Shown: positions 37,919 to 45,415 of the stretch, in pieces | Layout of the letters: each line of letters begins with the position of its first letter | Numbering within the stretch: the stretch's first letter is position 1 | Assembly (NCBI RefSeq): GCF_007097245.1 | Contig: NZ_VJZT01000006.1 | Span: 1 to 64,000, forward strand | Direction of reading: 5' to 3' | Length of the DNA: 64,000 bases | From: Flavobacterium restrictum | GTDB lineage: Bacteria; Bacteroidota; Bacteroidia; Flavobacteriales; Flavobacteriaceae | Notes under the pieces: generated by a model | What the model saw: only the letters and a program-made list of their open reading frames with translations | What the model was told of the DNA's origin: nothing | The model's database searches: none | Translations under genes and position numbers: made by a program

Positions 37919-38550
37919 CGCAAGTATTTTTTATACACTTTGAACGCTTGAAAAATGGCCAAAACGATAAAAAATAGCGGCAACAGAATGGGCAAATAGT
38001 TAGAAAAAAATTGGGTTTGTTGCGATACGGAATGCAACAAAACTATGGCGGACAACATCCCTAAAAAAGTGCCTACCAAAGTTCCAGATAGGTAATAAAA
38101 TTTTCCTTTTTGAACGAGCGAAACATAATTAGCATTCGTCAAATACATGTTCCAGCCCATCCAAAAAGGGATTTGAAGAAAATTTAAGGCACACAAAACC
38201 ATACCAATCATAAACGGAGAATACTGGATATAATCGTGAAGATAATCCTGATTTTGAGTTGTAGAACCTGTATGGGCATAAAATAAATAAGCGACTAACA
38301 AAAGAAAAAATACCGCAAAAAAATCGATACTTTTCATTAATTTGGTATTGTTGGTCAAATAATTTACGAAAATAACGGTGCAATAAATCACAATAGATTC
38401 AACAGAAATTACGCCTAATAAATAAATAATCAAGGCTTTGGTTCCAAGTTGTGTAAAAATAGTTACCCCAATTAAATTCAAATATCCTACTGGCAACGAG
38501 CCCAAAAAGCTGACCAAAAACCCGAAGAATAAATTTTTTGATTGCTGCAT
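37915..38550 (-). CDS. LysE-family-like membrane transporter
   Basis: A 211-residue protein with about six hydrophobic segments. The N-terminal FGFLVSFLGSLPVGYLNLIGV motif, with its G-x-x-P-G core, is that of LysE/RhtB amino-acid exporters. It is the last gene of a compact six-gene minus-strand operon, starting 3 bp after the ATP-grasp gene. That placement suggests export of the ligase product or a related metabolite, but this is inference. Confidence 0.7.
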   Translation of the reverse strand: MQQSKNLFFGFLVSFLGSLPVGYLNLIGVTIFTQLGTKALIIYLLGVISVESIVIYCTVIFVNYLTNNTKLMKSIDFFAVFFLLLVAYLFYAHTGSTTQNQDYLHDYIQYSPFMIGMVLCALNFLQIPFWMGWNMYLTNANYVSLVQKGKFYYLSGTLVGTFLGMLSAIVLLHSVSQQTQFFSNYLPILLPLFFIVLAIFQAFKVYKKYLR

Positions 38551-38553
38551 GGA

Positions 38554-39588
38554 TTAGAAATTTACAATTTTTTTGCTCTGCGCCAAATGCAATTTATATT
38601 CACTCATACCCGTTTTGTGGGACAAATATGGGAACCCTTTTTGATGATTTTCAACACTAATTTTGTACATATAGGTAATATGCCGCGCCAATTCTTTCCA
38701 AGCAAACCACAAGGAATGTTTGGGATCGTAAATATGTGTAGGTTCACTCGCAGCACCGTTTAACTCCACAACCAAAAAGTTTTTTCCGTTCTCTAATTCC
38801 TCCCAAGTATGGTACATCACGTCCAATCTTCCGAAATAAAATTCTGGAATTTGCAGGCACATTGCGTTCATTGTTTGGGTTAATTTGGGTGTAATCCAGT
38901 GGCTGGCATCTATAAATTTGGCTCCACGAGCATGATTGCCGTATGGGACTAGATTTACTCTTTGGCCTTGAGCCAAAATATCCTGCAATTGCAATCCATA
39001 TTCTTGTTGTAAAACGGGTAATTGCAATTCATAACGAGGATTTTGTTTGATCAATTCGGCTATGGTTGCTGTACCATTTCCTTGAACAATCAAGAATTCT
39101 TTGGCAACGATTCCGGTTATTCGACCTGTTTTTTCGTGTGGGAAACGAACATAAAAAATGCCAATTTCGTTCTCATAAGGAATTAGGTTTTGCACCACAT
39201 AATCAAAATTAGCTTGCTTGGCGTAAGTTATTAAATCTTCAATTCCATTTATTTTTTTTACCGCCGATCCGCGCAATCCAATGTCTGGCTTGGCTATAAA
39301 TGGGTATTTTATTTTTGCTTTTTCGATAATTTTAACCACCTTATCAACGGATGTTGCTTCTAAAACTAATGCCGTTTCGGGATAAAACTGTTTTGGAATC
39401 AAATCGTAAATCGCCATTTTGGATTCCATTATAAAACCACCATTTTTGATAGACGGATTCGAAGCATTAAAGAAAAAAATCGATCTGGCTCGCAGTGCAT
39501 AATACGCCCACAAAAAATAAATGGGAATATAAACAATCTGGAAAGGCCAATATTCCCAATGAAAAAGTTTGTGAAAAAATAATCGCAT
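38554..39588 (-). CDS. ATP-grasp ligase-like protein with an N-terminal hydrophobic segment
   Basis: A 344-residue protein. An N-terminal aromatic-rich hydrophobic stretch (about 10-30) may tether it to the membrane. The ATP-grasp core follows: YPFIAKPDIGLRGSAVKKI (nucleotide-binding strand and glycine loop), a YVVQNLIPYENEIGIFYVR block, and a metal/ATP site around GRLDVMYHTWEELENGKNFLVVELNGAASEPTHIYDP. Such enzymes join a carboxylate to an amine or thiol through an acyl phosphate. Database annotations of relatives as D-Ala-D-Ala ligase are unreliable because the peptide-ligase-specific parts are not obvious. It is tightly spaced in the six-gene operon. Confidence 0.72.
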   Translation of the reverse strand: MRLFFHKLFHWEYWPFQIVYIPIYFLWAYYALRARSIFFFNASNPSIKNGGFIMESKMAIYDLIPKQFYPETALVLEATSVDKVVKIIEKAKIKYPFIAKPDIGLRGSAVKKINGIEDLITYAKQANFDYVVQNLIPYENEIGIFYVRFPHEKTGRITGIVAKEFLIVQGNGTATIAELIKQNPRYELQLPVLQQEYGLQLQDILAQGQRVNLVPYGNHARGAKFIDASHWITPKLTQTMNAMCLQIPEFYFGRLDVMYHTWEELENGKNFLVVELNGAASEPTHIYDPKHSLWFAWKELARHITYMYKISVENHQKGFPYLSHKTGMSEYKLHLAQSKKIVNF

Positions 39589-39597
39589 TTTTGCTTT

Positions 39598-40308
39598 TTA
39601 AACGGTTATGAAAGTGGTTGCAAAATCCTCTTTGGCAATCAAATCGCAATGCAAGATAGCGACTTTATTGTGTTGCATAACGGATTGGGTGATGCTCATG
39701 GTTTTTAATCCATTTTCTCTGTCAATAACCAATCCGTTTTGGGAATTTTGACTTTCGGTATTCCTATGAAAATGGAGCATTTCTGAAGCGGAAATAGTTG
39801 GGTTTTGTTCCAAAAAACGATAAAACCAATCCGAACGCTGATCCCGAATTGCAGCTGCATACAATGTGGCTGAAGACCAAATGTGTTTTTCGGTAACGGA
39901 TAATACAGTGGTTTCTTTTTCAAATCCGTTCCAGCGCAACTGAAAAAGCTGCTTGTTTTGAAACAAAACTAGGGTAAAAGGGGCAATGTTTTCTAGGTCA
40001 ATTTGTTTCCAAAAATCCTTTGGCGATGCGCTACTAATGATATCCAAAACAATTAATCCACGGCTTTTACGGTAGTGAAGTTGCTCTTCGTGTTTTTCGG
40101 CAGCACCGTTTAGCAAGACCAAAACTGTTCCGTCAGCCGTTATGGCATACCATGTTCCGCCTGCTTTGGGATCTTTAGGAAAAATAATATTTTTACCATT
40201 AATGGTATAATTTTGAGGAGGAATCGCACGCAACCGAATTGTTTTTTCGTCCCGATTGGAGGTAATAACTACGCCTTCACTAGTTGGAACAAAACTTACT
40301 GTACACAT
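39598..40308 (-). CDS. NRDE-family (TANGO2-like) protein
   Basis: A 236-residue protein that begins with MCTVSF and carries ITSNRDEK at about residues 16-23, the NRDE motif naming the family, then AGGTWYAITADGTVLVLLNGA. Cys2 would become the N-terminal nucleophile after Met removal, as in Ntn-hydrolase folds. Eukaryotic TANGO2 has been linked to haem or lipid handling; the bacterial role is unsettled. The gene overlaps the DinB-like gene upstream by 13 bp and lies in the six-gene operon. Confidence 0.87.
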   Translation of the reverse strand: MCTVSFVPTSEGVVITSNRDEKTIRLRAIPPQNYTINGKNIIFPKDPKAGGTWYAITADGTVLVLLNGAAEKHEEQLHYRKSRGLIVLDIISSASPKDFWKQIDLENIAPFTLVLFQNKQLFQLRWNGFEKETTVLSVTEKHIWSSATLYAAAIRDQRSDWFYRFLEQNPTISASEMLHFHRNTESQNSQNGLVIDRENGLKTMSITQSVMQHNKVAILHCDLIAKEDFATTFITV

Positions 40309-40784
40309 TGTTTTCTATATTCGATTGTAGAGCGGGCAACGCCAAAATTGACATCAATGCTAATGTTCTTGCATTGCAAAAGCGCCACTTTTATTAAGGC
40401 TTGGTGGTGTATGCAATGTTCTAAATTGTAAAGTAATTCTCGGTTATAATTGCTTTGAATTGTAATTTTTTCGCCATCAATTAGTTGTTGCAACTCAATA
40501 TGTTTATTCTCTTTTACAAGATTTTGTTGAATTTCTAGCAGTTGTTGAACCGCATAATGCGTATTGGTTTGGATTTGAATGTTGCGCGCTCTAGCATCAT
40601 AATTTACAATCCCCAATTCGTAATTAGTAGCTAAACATTGAAACATTTCGATGATATGTCTCGTGTGTTCTCCAATGGTGGCGTGACTCAACTCGGTACA
40701 AGGCCGCGCATAATCCTCGTTAGAAATTTGATTTAACAAGAGGGTCAATTCGGTAAGACTTTTATGGATAGACGGAATTAGCAT
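40296..40784 (-). CDS. DinB-superfamily-like protein
   Basis: A 162-residue predicted four-helix-bundle protein. ATIGEHTRHIIEMF (about 50-63) and LYNLEHCIHHQALIKVAL (about 119-136) supply the histidines expected for the metal site of DinB/YfiT-like proteins. Members include metal-dependent hydrolases and thiol transferases; the activity here is not known. It overlaps the NRDE gene by 13 bp, so they are translationally coupled. Confidence 0.75.
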   Translation of the reverse strand: MLIPSIHKSLTELTLLLNQISNEDYARPCTELSHATIGEHTRHIIEMFQCLATNYELGIVNYDARARNIQIQTNTHYAVQQLLEIQQNLVKENKHIELQQLIDGEKITIQSNYNRELLYNLEHCIHHQALIKVALLQCKNISIDVNFGVARSTIEYRKQCVQ

Positions 40785-40785
40785 A

Positions 40786-41175
40786 TTAAAATTTTAAATG
40801 TAACAAATTGGGAATTCGCTTTTTATTCAAAAAAACTAAAATTGCACAACAAAGAAAGGTAATTACCGCTAAAATAAAAAGTTCTCCACCATCATTTTGC
40901 ACTTCGATACCCAAAACAAATACATGCGATGCAATAGCCCCAATCATAACGCCACATCCCATGAGCGCACCGAGCAAAGTTGTTCGAGGAATCAAAATTA
41001 AAATTGCCGCAATTAATTCGCCAATTCCAGAGCCAATTCGGCCAAAAGGTTCGATGCCAAGTGTTGCAAATATATACACACTTTCTGGGGCAGCAGTAAA
41101 TTTAAAATACAGTGTTTGCAGTAAAATTACAGCTGCTACAATTCGTAAAGACCAAGGTAAAATAGTTGTTTTCAT
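40786..41175 (-). CDS. DoxX-family membrane protein
   Basis: A 129-residue protein with four predicted transmembrane helices. LRIVAAVILLQTLYFKFTAAP at the N-terminus and the GIGELIAAILILIPR helix match DoxX/DoxD-type proteins. The function is unclear in general. It starts seven bases after the YHS gene stop and ends one base before the DinB-like gene start. Confidence 0.8.
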   Translation of the reverse strand: MKTTILPWSLRIVAAVILLQTLYFKFTAAPESVYIFATLGIEPFGRIGSGIGELIAAILILIPRTTLLGALMGCGVMIGAIASHVFVLGIEVQNDGGELFILAVITFLCCAILVFLNKKRIPNLLHLKF

Positions 41176-41182
41176 GTTCGTT

Positions 41183-41641
41183 TTATTTATTAATTTTTTT
41201 CCAATTTAAGTCTGCTTTTGCTTTCAAACTCGTTTCGTCTTTGTTCCAAATTTTTAATGTATTGTTAAAAAAAGCATTGTAAAACAAATAGAGTTTACCG
41301 TTAACAATCTTGAAAGTTTCGGGATTTATTTCCACTTTTTCGCCAGCACTGCCCATGGCATAAGCACACCAGCCACCATATTCTGGTTCGAAATTGTCTG
41401 GACTTTTTATGAAAATATCCTTATTTATTTGCGACGAGAATTGATAAACAACGCCTTCAAAGGTTGTCGTTAAGGCCTCTTTTCCTTTTACAGCTTTATT
41501 TTGTTTGAAATAAGCCACGGGGTCATAGCCTTGAATGGCTACTTTTTTTTCTAAATTGAATGCTGCAACTCTTTTGCTAGCGTTTTGTCCAAAGGTTGTT
41601 GTTGCAAGAGCGACCAACAGGAGTAAAATTGTTTTTTTCAT
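41183..41641 (-). CDS. Exported YHS-domain protein
   Basis: A 152-residue protein with a signal peptide (LLLLVALATTTFGQ) and a YHS domain: IQGYDPVAYF (about 37-46) and YGGWCAYAMGSAGEKVEINPETF (about 88-110). YHS domains have been proposed to bind metal through the conserved cysteine. Its promoter has a consensus -7 box at 41682-41689. It is the first gene of the six-gene operon YHS, DoxX, DinB-like, NRDE, ATP-grasp, LysE-like. In other flavobacteria, YHS-DoxX pairs are often next to an araC gene, and an araC fragment is present 1.5 kb away here. Confidence 0.85.
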   Translation of the reverse strand: MKKTILLLLVALATTTFGQNASKRVAAFNLEKKVAIQGYDPVAYFKQNKAVKGKEALTTTFEGVVYQFSSQINKDIFIKSPDNFEPEYGGWCAYAMGSAGEKVEINPETFKIVNGKLYLFYNAFFNNTLKIWNKDETSLKAKADLNWKKINK

Positions 41642-41681
41642 GATTTTTATTTTAAATTAGGATAACTGATTTTTTCTAATA

Positions 41682-41689
41682 CAAAGATA
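41682..41689 (-). promoter_or_regulatory. -7 box for the six-gene operon
   Basis: TATCTTTG on the minus strand matches TAnnTTTG, 40 bases before the YHS start codon at 41641. No TTG at suitable spacing is seen upstream. Confidence 0.5.
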
Positions 41690-41774
41690 GAACTACCCAT
41701 AAAAACGGTTTGTCCGCTAGTTTACATTGCTTGCAAAAAAAATATTTATTTATGATTTGCTTTTATTTAAGTTT

Positions 41775-42674
41775 CTAAAATAAGATTTTATACTGTACCC
41801 CTAAAACGAAACTTCTAGTTAAACCGTCAGGGCGAATGTCTCTAACTACAAATGGAGTAGCCAACGAAATTTCGATGCTGTTCCTAGTATTTATAGCATA
41901 TGACGAGATTAAATTTCCGTTAATGGTTAACCCATCAGAACCCAAAATAGTTTCACGTTGACCAAAAGTATTTTCGAAAGTATCTTCGCCAAGATGATAA
42001 ATAAATAAGACATTAGGCTTGAATGTAAACTTCTGATTTGGCGTTTTTAAAGTATACGTAGCTCTCAACAAAGCATCCGATTTACGTTCGAATAAATTTG
42101 TTGACGGAAAATCATTGGTCCCAGAAAATTCCTTGAAATACGAATTCTTATTGTTGTTGAAAACTGGAATTTGAATCGCCGCATTAAAATTCCATTTTTT
42201 ATAATTTAGATTCGTCCCCAAAAACAAATCAAATGTTCCTAAACTGGCTTGATAATCTAATGGCAGTGAATAGCCATTAATTTTTAAATTGGCAGTTGTA
42301 AAAGGAATTTTCCATCCAGAAGTAAGGCTCCATTGCGTATTTTTTTTGGCTCGAAAGCTGTAATTCCCAATCAAAAAAGCGTCGCCAAAACTAGCACGAG
42401 TACCAAAACTGCCATTTGCCGCAGAAAAGGATACTTTACTGCTCCAAGAAAAACGTTCATTTACTTTTCTGGCATAAGAAACGTAGGGCGAAAAATAGGT
42501 CACATCTGCTTCTCCAGCTCCAAAAACAGTGGCAATTTCTATACTGTTTTTAAGCTCTTTTTTGTTTGAATCAAAACCGTGATGTATAGAACATATTCCA
42601 GCGTCGCTGCACCCTTGAGCCGCAGCAATTGTAACACTAAAAACGGTCGTAAGTATAAAAAGTATCTTTTTCAT
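41775..42674 (-). CDS. Outer-membrane beta-barrel protein, transporter-like
   Basis: A 299-residue exported protein. After the signal peptide (ILTTVFSVTIAAAQ) the mature N-terminus is GCSDAGICSIHHGF, a Cys/His-rich segment that could bind metal. The rest shows alternating beta-strand pattern and ends VLGVQYKILF, a barrel-type C-terminal strand. It follows the DM13 lipoprotein gene by 8 bp and is probably co-transcribed with it. The solute is unknown; metal or thiol chemistry is a guess from the Cys/His segment. Confidence 0.65.
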   Translation of the reverse strand: MKKILFILTTVFSVTIAAAQGCSDAGICSIHHGFDSNKKELKNSIEIATVFGAGEADVTYFSPYVSYARKVNERFSWSSKVSFSAANGSFGTRASFGDAFLIGNYSFRAKKNTQWSLTSGWKIPFTTANLKINGYSLPLDYQASLGTFDLFLGTNLNYKKWNFNAAIQIPVFNNNKNSYFKEFSGTNDFPSTNLFERKSDALLRATYTLKTPNQKFTFKPNVLFIYHLGEDTFENTFGQRETILGSDGLTINGNLISSYAINTRNSIEISLATPFVVRDIRPDGLTRSFVLGVQYKILF

Positions 42675-42682
42675 AGGTAGTA

Positions 42683-43096
42683 TTATTTAAGTTCCGCAAC
42701 AGCAAACAAATGATTGTATTGCTGGCAATGGATTAATACATATTTATAGTTAGAAACCGCTACGTTTGCAGGAATAGCATAAACCTTTGAAGTGGTTAAA
42801 TTGCCCAGATTTACAAAATCGCTTGGCGAATTGGTTTTGGATAAATAGACTTTTAAATCTGGACCACTAGAAATATTAAAATTGTCTAAAACCACTTTGA
42901 AACTAGTTCCGTCCTGAACCACTTTTGCAGTTCCCGAAACCGTAATCCCTGAAGTAGGTTGAAATTGTCCCTCAATAACCGTTGGCATAGTTATGGGATC
43001 AACAATTATTTTCATAGGATCTTTTGTGAGATTGCATTCCACTTCGCAGGAGCAAAATAAGGCTAGTAATGGAAGTAGTAAAAAATTTGTTTTCAT
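42683..43096 (-). CDS. DM13-domain lipoprotein
   Basis: A 137-residue lipoprotein (lipobox near Cys15/Cys17, LALFCSC). The mature part is a small beta-sandwich with GTAKVVQDGTSFKVVLDNF and LKVYLSKTN, and YKYVLIHCQQYNHLFAVAEL at the end, as in DM13 domains, which are related to cytochrome-b561-linked DOMON proteins and have been proposed to be redox-active. The conserved Cys in IHCQQ is in place. Its immediate partner is the barrel protein. Confidence 0.8.
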   Translation of the reverse strand: MKTNFLLLPLLALFCSCEVECNLTKDPMKIIVDPITMPTVIEGQFQPTSGITVSGTAKVVQDGTSFKVVLDNFNISSGPDLKVYLSKTNSPSDFVNLGNLTTSKVYAIPANVAVSNYKYVLIHCQQYNHLFAVAELK

Positions 43097-43184
43097 AAAG
43101 ATTACTTTTTTAATGAATCAAAAGTAAATCGATATAAAAAATGGAAATGTCGGGAAGTTTACATTTCGAGTAAAATAGTTGGAA

Positions 43185-43441
43185 TTAACTCATTCCCCTA
43201 GCAAAACCTACCGTATCACGATACATTTGTGGAGAAACATTGGCATTGTTTTTAAAAAACCGACTGAAATAATGTTCGTCATCATACCCCAATTCGTAGG
43301 CGATTTCTTTTACGGCTTTGTTGGTTAAATACAACTCTCTTTTGGCTTCAATGATAATTCGCTCCAAGATTAAATCGGTTGGAGTTTTGGCTCGTCCTAA
43401 AATGGGTTGACTAAAAATTTTTGTCTGGATGAAACGATAAA
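43185..43441 (-). pseudogene. 5'-truncated AraC-family regulator
   Basis: Reading the minus strand from the DinB stop gives an open frame that carries only the C-terminal helix-turn-helix of an AraC regulator: TPTDLILERIIIEAKREL, VKEIAYELGYDDEHYFSRFFK, SPQMYRDT. The first helix-turn-helix and the sensor domain are missing. The open part starts (as TTG) at 43367, but the AraC-like reading extends upstream to about 43441, where it meets the stop of the DinB gene in another frame. It looks like the remainder of a regulator whose 5' half was lost. Confidence 0.8.
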
Positions 43442-43888
43442 TTACTCGTCTAAAAGTCGTCTGTGGTAATTAATTTGTCCTAAATGATAGGCTAAATGCG
43501 TGGTTAAATGAATCAACAAAAATTCCGTAGTGGTTGGTTTTTCCCATACTAGCATTGGGAATTCGTTTTCTAAATCACTTGTTTCTAATTGCATCAAACT
43601 TGTTTGCACAACTTTTTGAGTTGCTTCTATTTTGGATAGTAATTCGGATTTAGAAATCCCTTTACTAGAAAACTCTACTTCCCGATTTCTAACATAATCC
43701 ACCTTTCCTATACCTAATCCAACATACGTATTGAGATTTCCTATCAAATGCAAGCAAAGGTTACCAGCTGAATTGGCTATTCCTTTATCAATAACCCAAA
43801 TAATATTTTCGTTTTTATAGGATTCCATTTCACTCTTTAATCTACTCAAATCGCGATCAAAAAGGAAAATGATGTTTTGAATATTCAT
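43442..43888 (-). CDS. DinB-family protein (DUF1572-like)
   Basis: A 148-residue helical protein with GNLCLHLIGNLNTYVGLGIG (first helix with metal-ligand His, about 42-61), FLLIHLTTHLAYHLGQINYHRRLL (the HLxxHxxYHLGQ metal site, about 123-146). These three histidine positions are the DinB hallmark. Activity unknown. It probably shares a transcript with the DUF1348 gene 19 bp upstream. Its stop coincides with the start of the araC remnant, suggesting that its arrival disrupted that gene. Confidence 0.82.
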   Translation of the reverse strand: MNIQNIIFLFDRDLSRLKSEMESYKNENIIWVIDKGIANSAGNLCLHLIGNLNTYVGLGIGKVDYVRNREVEFSSKGISKSELLSKIEATQKVVQTSLMQLETSDLENEFPMLVWEKPTTTEFLLIHLTTHLAYHLGQINYHRRLLDE

Positions 43889-43907
43889 ATTGGTTTAATT
43901 CTAGTTG

Positions 43908-44327
43908 TTATAATCTTCTGTCTTTTTCGTCAATTGGCAAATCATTGATACTGGCAAAACGCTTGCGCATCAAACCGTTTTCGTCAAACTCCCAATTTTC
44001 GTTTCCGTAAGCACGAAACCATTGGCCTTGCGCATTTCTATATTCATATTCAAACCGAACCGCCATGCGATTTTCACGAAAACCCCACAACTCTTTTTTG
44101 AGTTTGTAGTCGAGTTCTTTTTCCCATTTGCCTTTTAAAAAAGCTATTACCGCTTCACGACCATTGATAAAATCAGTACGGTTACGCCATTCGGTATCAA
44201 TGGTGTATGCCAAGGCTATGCGCTCGGGATCTTTACTGTTCCAAGCATCTTCGGCAAGTTGTACTTTTTGTAGAGCGGTTTCCAAAGTAAATGGAGGCAG
44301 AGGTAGTTTTTTTTCTATTGGATTCAT
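43908..44327 (-). CDS. DUF1348 protein (SnoaL/NTF2-like fold)
   Basis: A 139-residue protein (start chosen at the ATG at 44327; the open frame runs to 44348). The segments [42 protein letters not shown] and [21 protein letters not shown] follow the small-protein DUF1348 family with its NTF2-like cone fold. No catalytic assignment is established. It lies between DinB and the Crp/Fnr gene, in the same direction. Confidence 0.85.
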   Translation of the reverse strand: MNPIEKKLPLPPFTLETALQKVQLAEDAWNSKDPERIALAYTIDTEWRNRTDFINGREAVIAFLKGKWEKELDYKLKKELWGFRENRMAVRFEYEYRNAQGQWFRAYGNENWEFDENGLMRKRFASINDLPIDEKDRRL

Positions 44328-44415
44328 AGTTTTAAAATTAAAATCCAAGTCGATTCAAGACGAATTGACTTGCTAGATTAGGAATTAATACGATGTATGA
44401 TTTTTAAAGTGAATG

Positions 44416-45093
44416 CTATAATTTAGTAATATCATCAATCAAAATGAGTTTTCTGGAATAAAAAATCAGTTGGTTTTCCTCCATTTCATTGAGTAATTGC
44501 GTAGTAGTTTGCCGTGAAGTTCCTATGATTTGAGCAATATCAGCTTGGGTTAAATAGTTTTCAATGGTGACTTTATTGCCTTCTATTTTTCCTTCTTTTT
44601 CAGCCCATTCTTTGATAAAAGTATTCAAGCGGGTTTTGGCATCTTTTGACATCAAATTAGAATAATTGTTTTTGATGCGTTTCATTTTGAGTCCTACAAA
44701 TTTAGTATAGGTCAAAGCCAAATTAGGATTTTGAAGCATTAAATTCTCAAAATCGGACATTAAGAAACTACAAATAGCTACTTCATCGGTCAAGGCTTTG
44801 GCATATTCATTAGAAGTGGTATCATTTTCCAATGTCAATTCGCCAAACAAATCCCCTTTTTGAATTATATCTTTAATGGTTTCGTTTCCATCTTCATCCA
44901 TAGATACGATTTTGATATTTCCTTTTTTGAGCAAAAAAATTCGAGGCACATCGGACGACGAAAAATAGATAATTTCCCCTTTTTTGGCTTTTTTAAAACC
45001 TGTAATGATGCACAATTGCTTGATTTGTGACATGCTTAATGTCCAAAACAGCTTGTGATCCCGCAAGTACCAGTATTTTAATTCTTCAGACAT
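44416..45093 (-). CDS. Crp/Fnr-family transcription regulator
   Basis: A 225-residue cytoplasmic regulator. The cyclic-nucleotide-binding beta-barrel (about 20-135) shows KKAKKGEIIYFSS, IFLLKKGNIKI and GDLFGELTL, but lacks the arginine-based phosphate cassette of true cAMP binders at an obvious place. The C-terminal winged helix-turn-helix (about 150-220) has ADIAQIIGTSRQTTTQLLNEM. There is no N-terminal cysteine cluster, so it is not an Fe-S Fnr. Its targets may include the DUF1348-DinB genes downstream, which is only a position-based guess. Confidence 0.88.
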   Translation of the reverse strand: MSEELKYWYLRDHKLFWTLSMSQIKQLCIITGFKKAKKGEIIYFSSSDVPRIFLLKKGNIKIVSMDEDGNETIKDIIQKGDLFGELTLENDTTSNEYAKALTDEVAICSFLMSDFENLMLQNPNLALTYTKFVGLKMKRIKNNYSNLMSKDAKTRLNTFIKEWAEKEGKIEGNKVTIENYLTQADIAQIIGTSRQTTTQLLNEMEENQLIFYSRKLILIDDITKL

Positions 45094-45146
45094 GAAAGTA
45101 AAATGTTTTTGTAAATGTATAGAAATTTATGTTTGAAAATAAAAAC

Positions 45147-45353
45147 AGGGCGTTCGCTTTTAAAAAGACTGCCACAGATTCACAGATTTCAATAACTTAA
45201 AAGGAATGAAATTGACACTGATTTTTGAATTTGTGCAATCAAAAAGCATTATTTTGGTTTTAAAATCTGTGACTCGAGCGAGAGTAAACAGGCGAAGCAA
45301 TCAGTGGTGTATTTTCTTTTTTTATTTACAATTATTTTAAAAGCGAATGCCCT
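45147..45353 (-). mobile_element. MITE-like element, copy B
   Basis: 207 bp, the inverted copy of 18887-19092. Left end AGGGCGTTCGCTTTTAA and right end TTTAAAAGCGAATGCCCT are terminal inverted repeats with one or two mismatches. Differences from copy A are scattered substitutions and a rearranged CTCGCTCGAG segment. The 45094-45415 gap is otherwise gene-free. Confidence 0.85.
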
Positions 45354-45355
45354 GA

Positions 45356-45393
45356 AATAAAAACCCTTTCAGAATTTAAAAACTGAAAGGGTC
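45356..45393 (-). terminator. Terminator of the acyl-CoA dehydrogenase gene
   Basis: On the minus strand, GACCCTTTCAG pairs with CTGAAAGGGTT around a 10-base loop, followed by a T-run. It lies 22 bases after the stop codon. Confidence 0.85.
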
Positions 45394-45415
45394 AATTGGT
45401 ATGAAATAATTTATT

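Noticed and set aside
43185..43367. 60-codon frame as a stand-alone small DNA-binding protein
   Set aside because: It starts with TTG in the middle of an AraC domain, and the AraC-like reading continues upstream, so it is a remnant.
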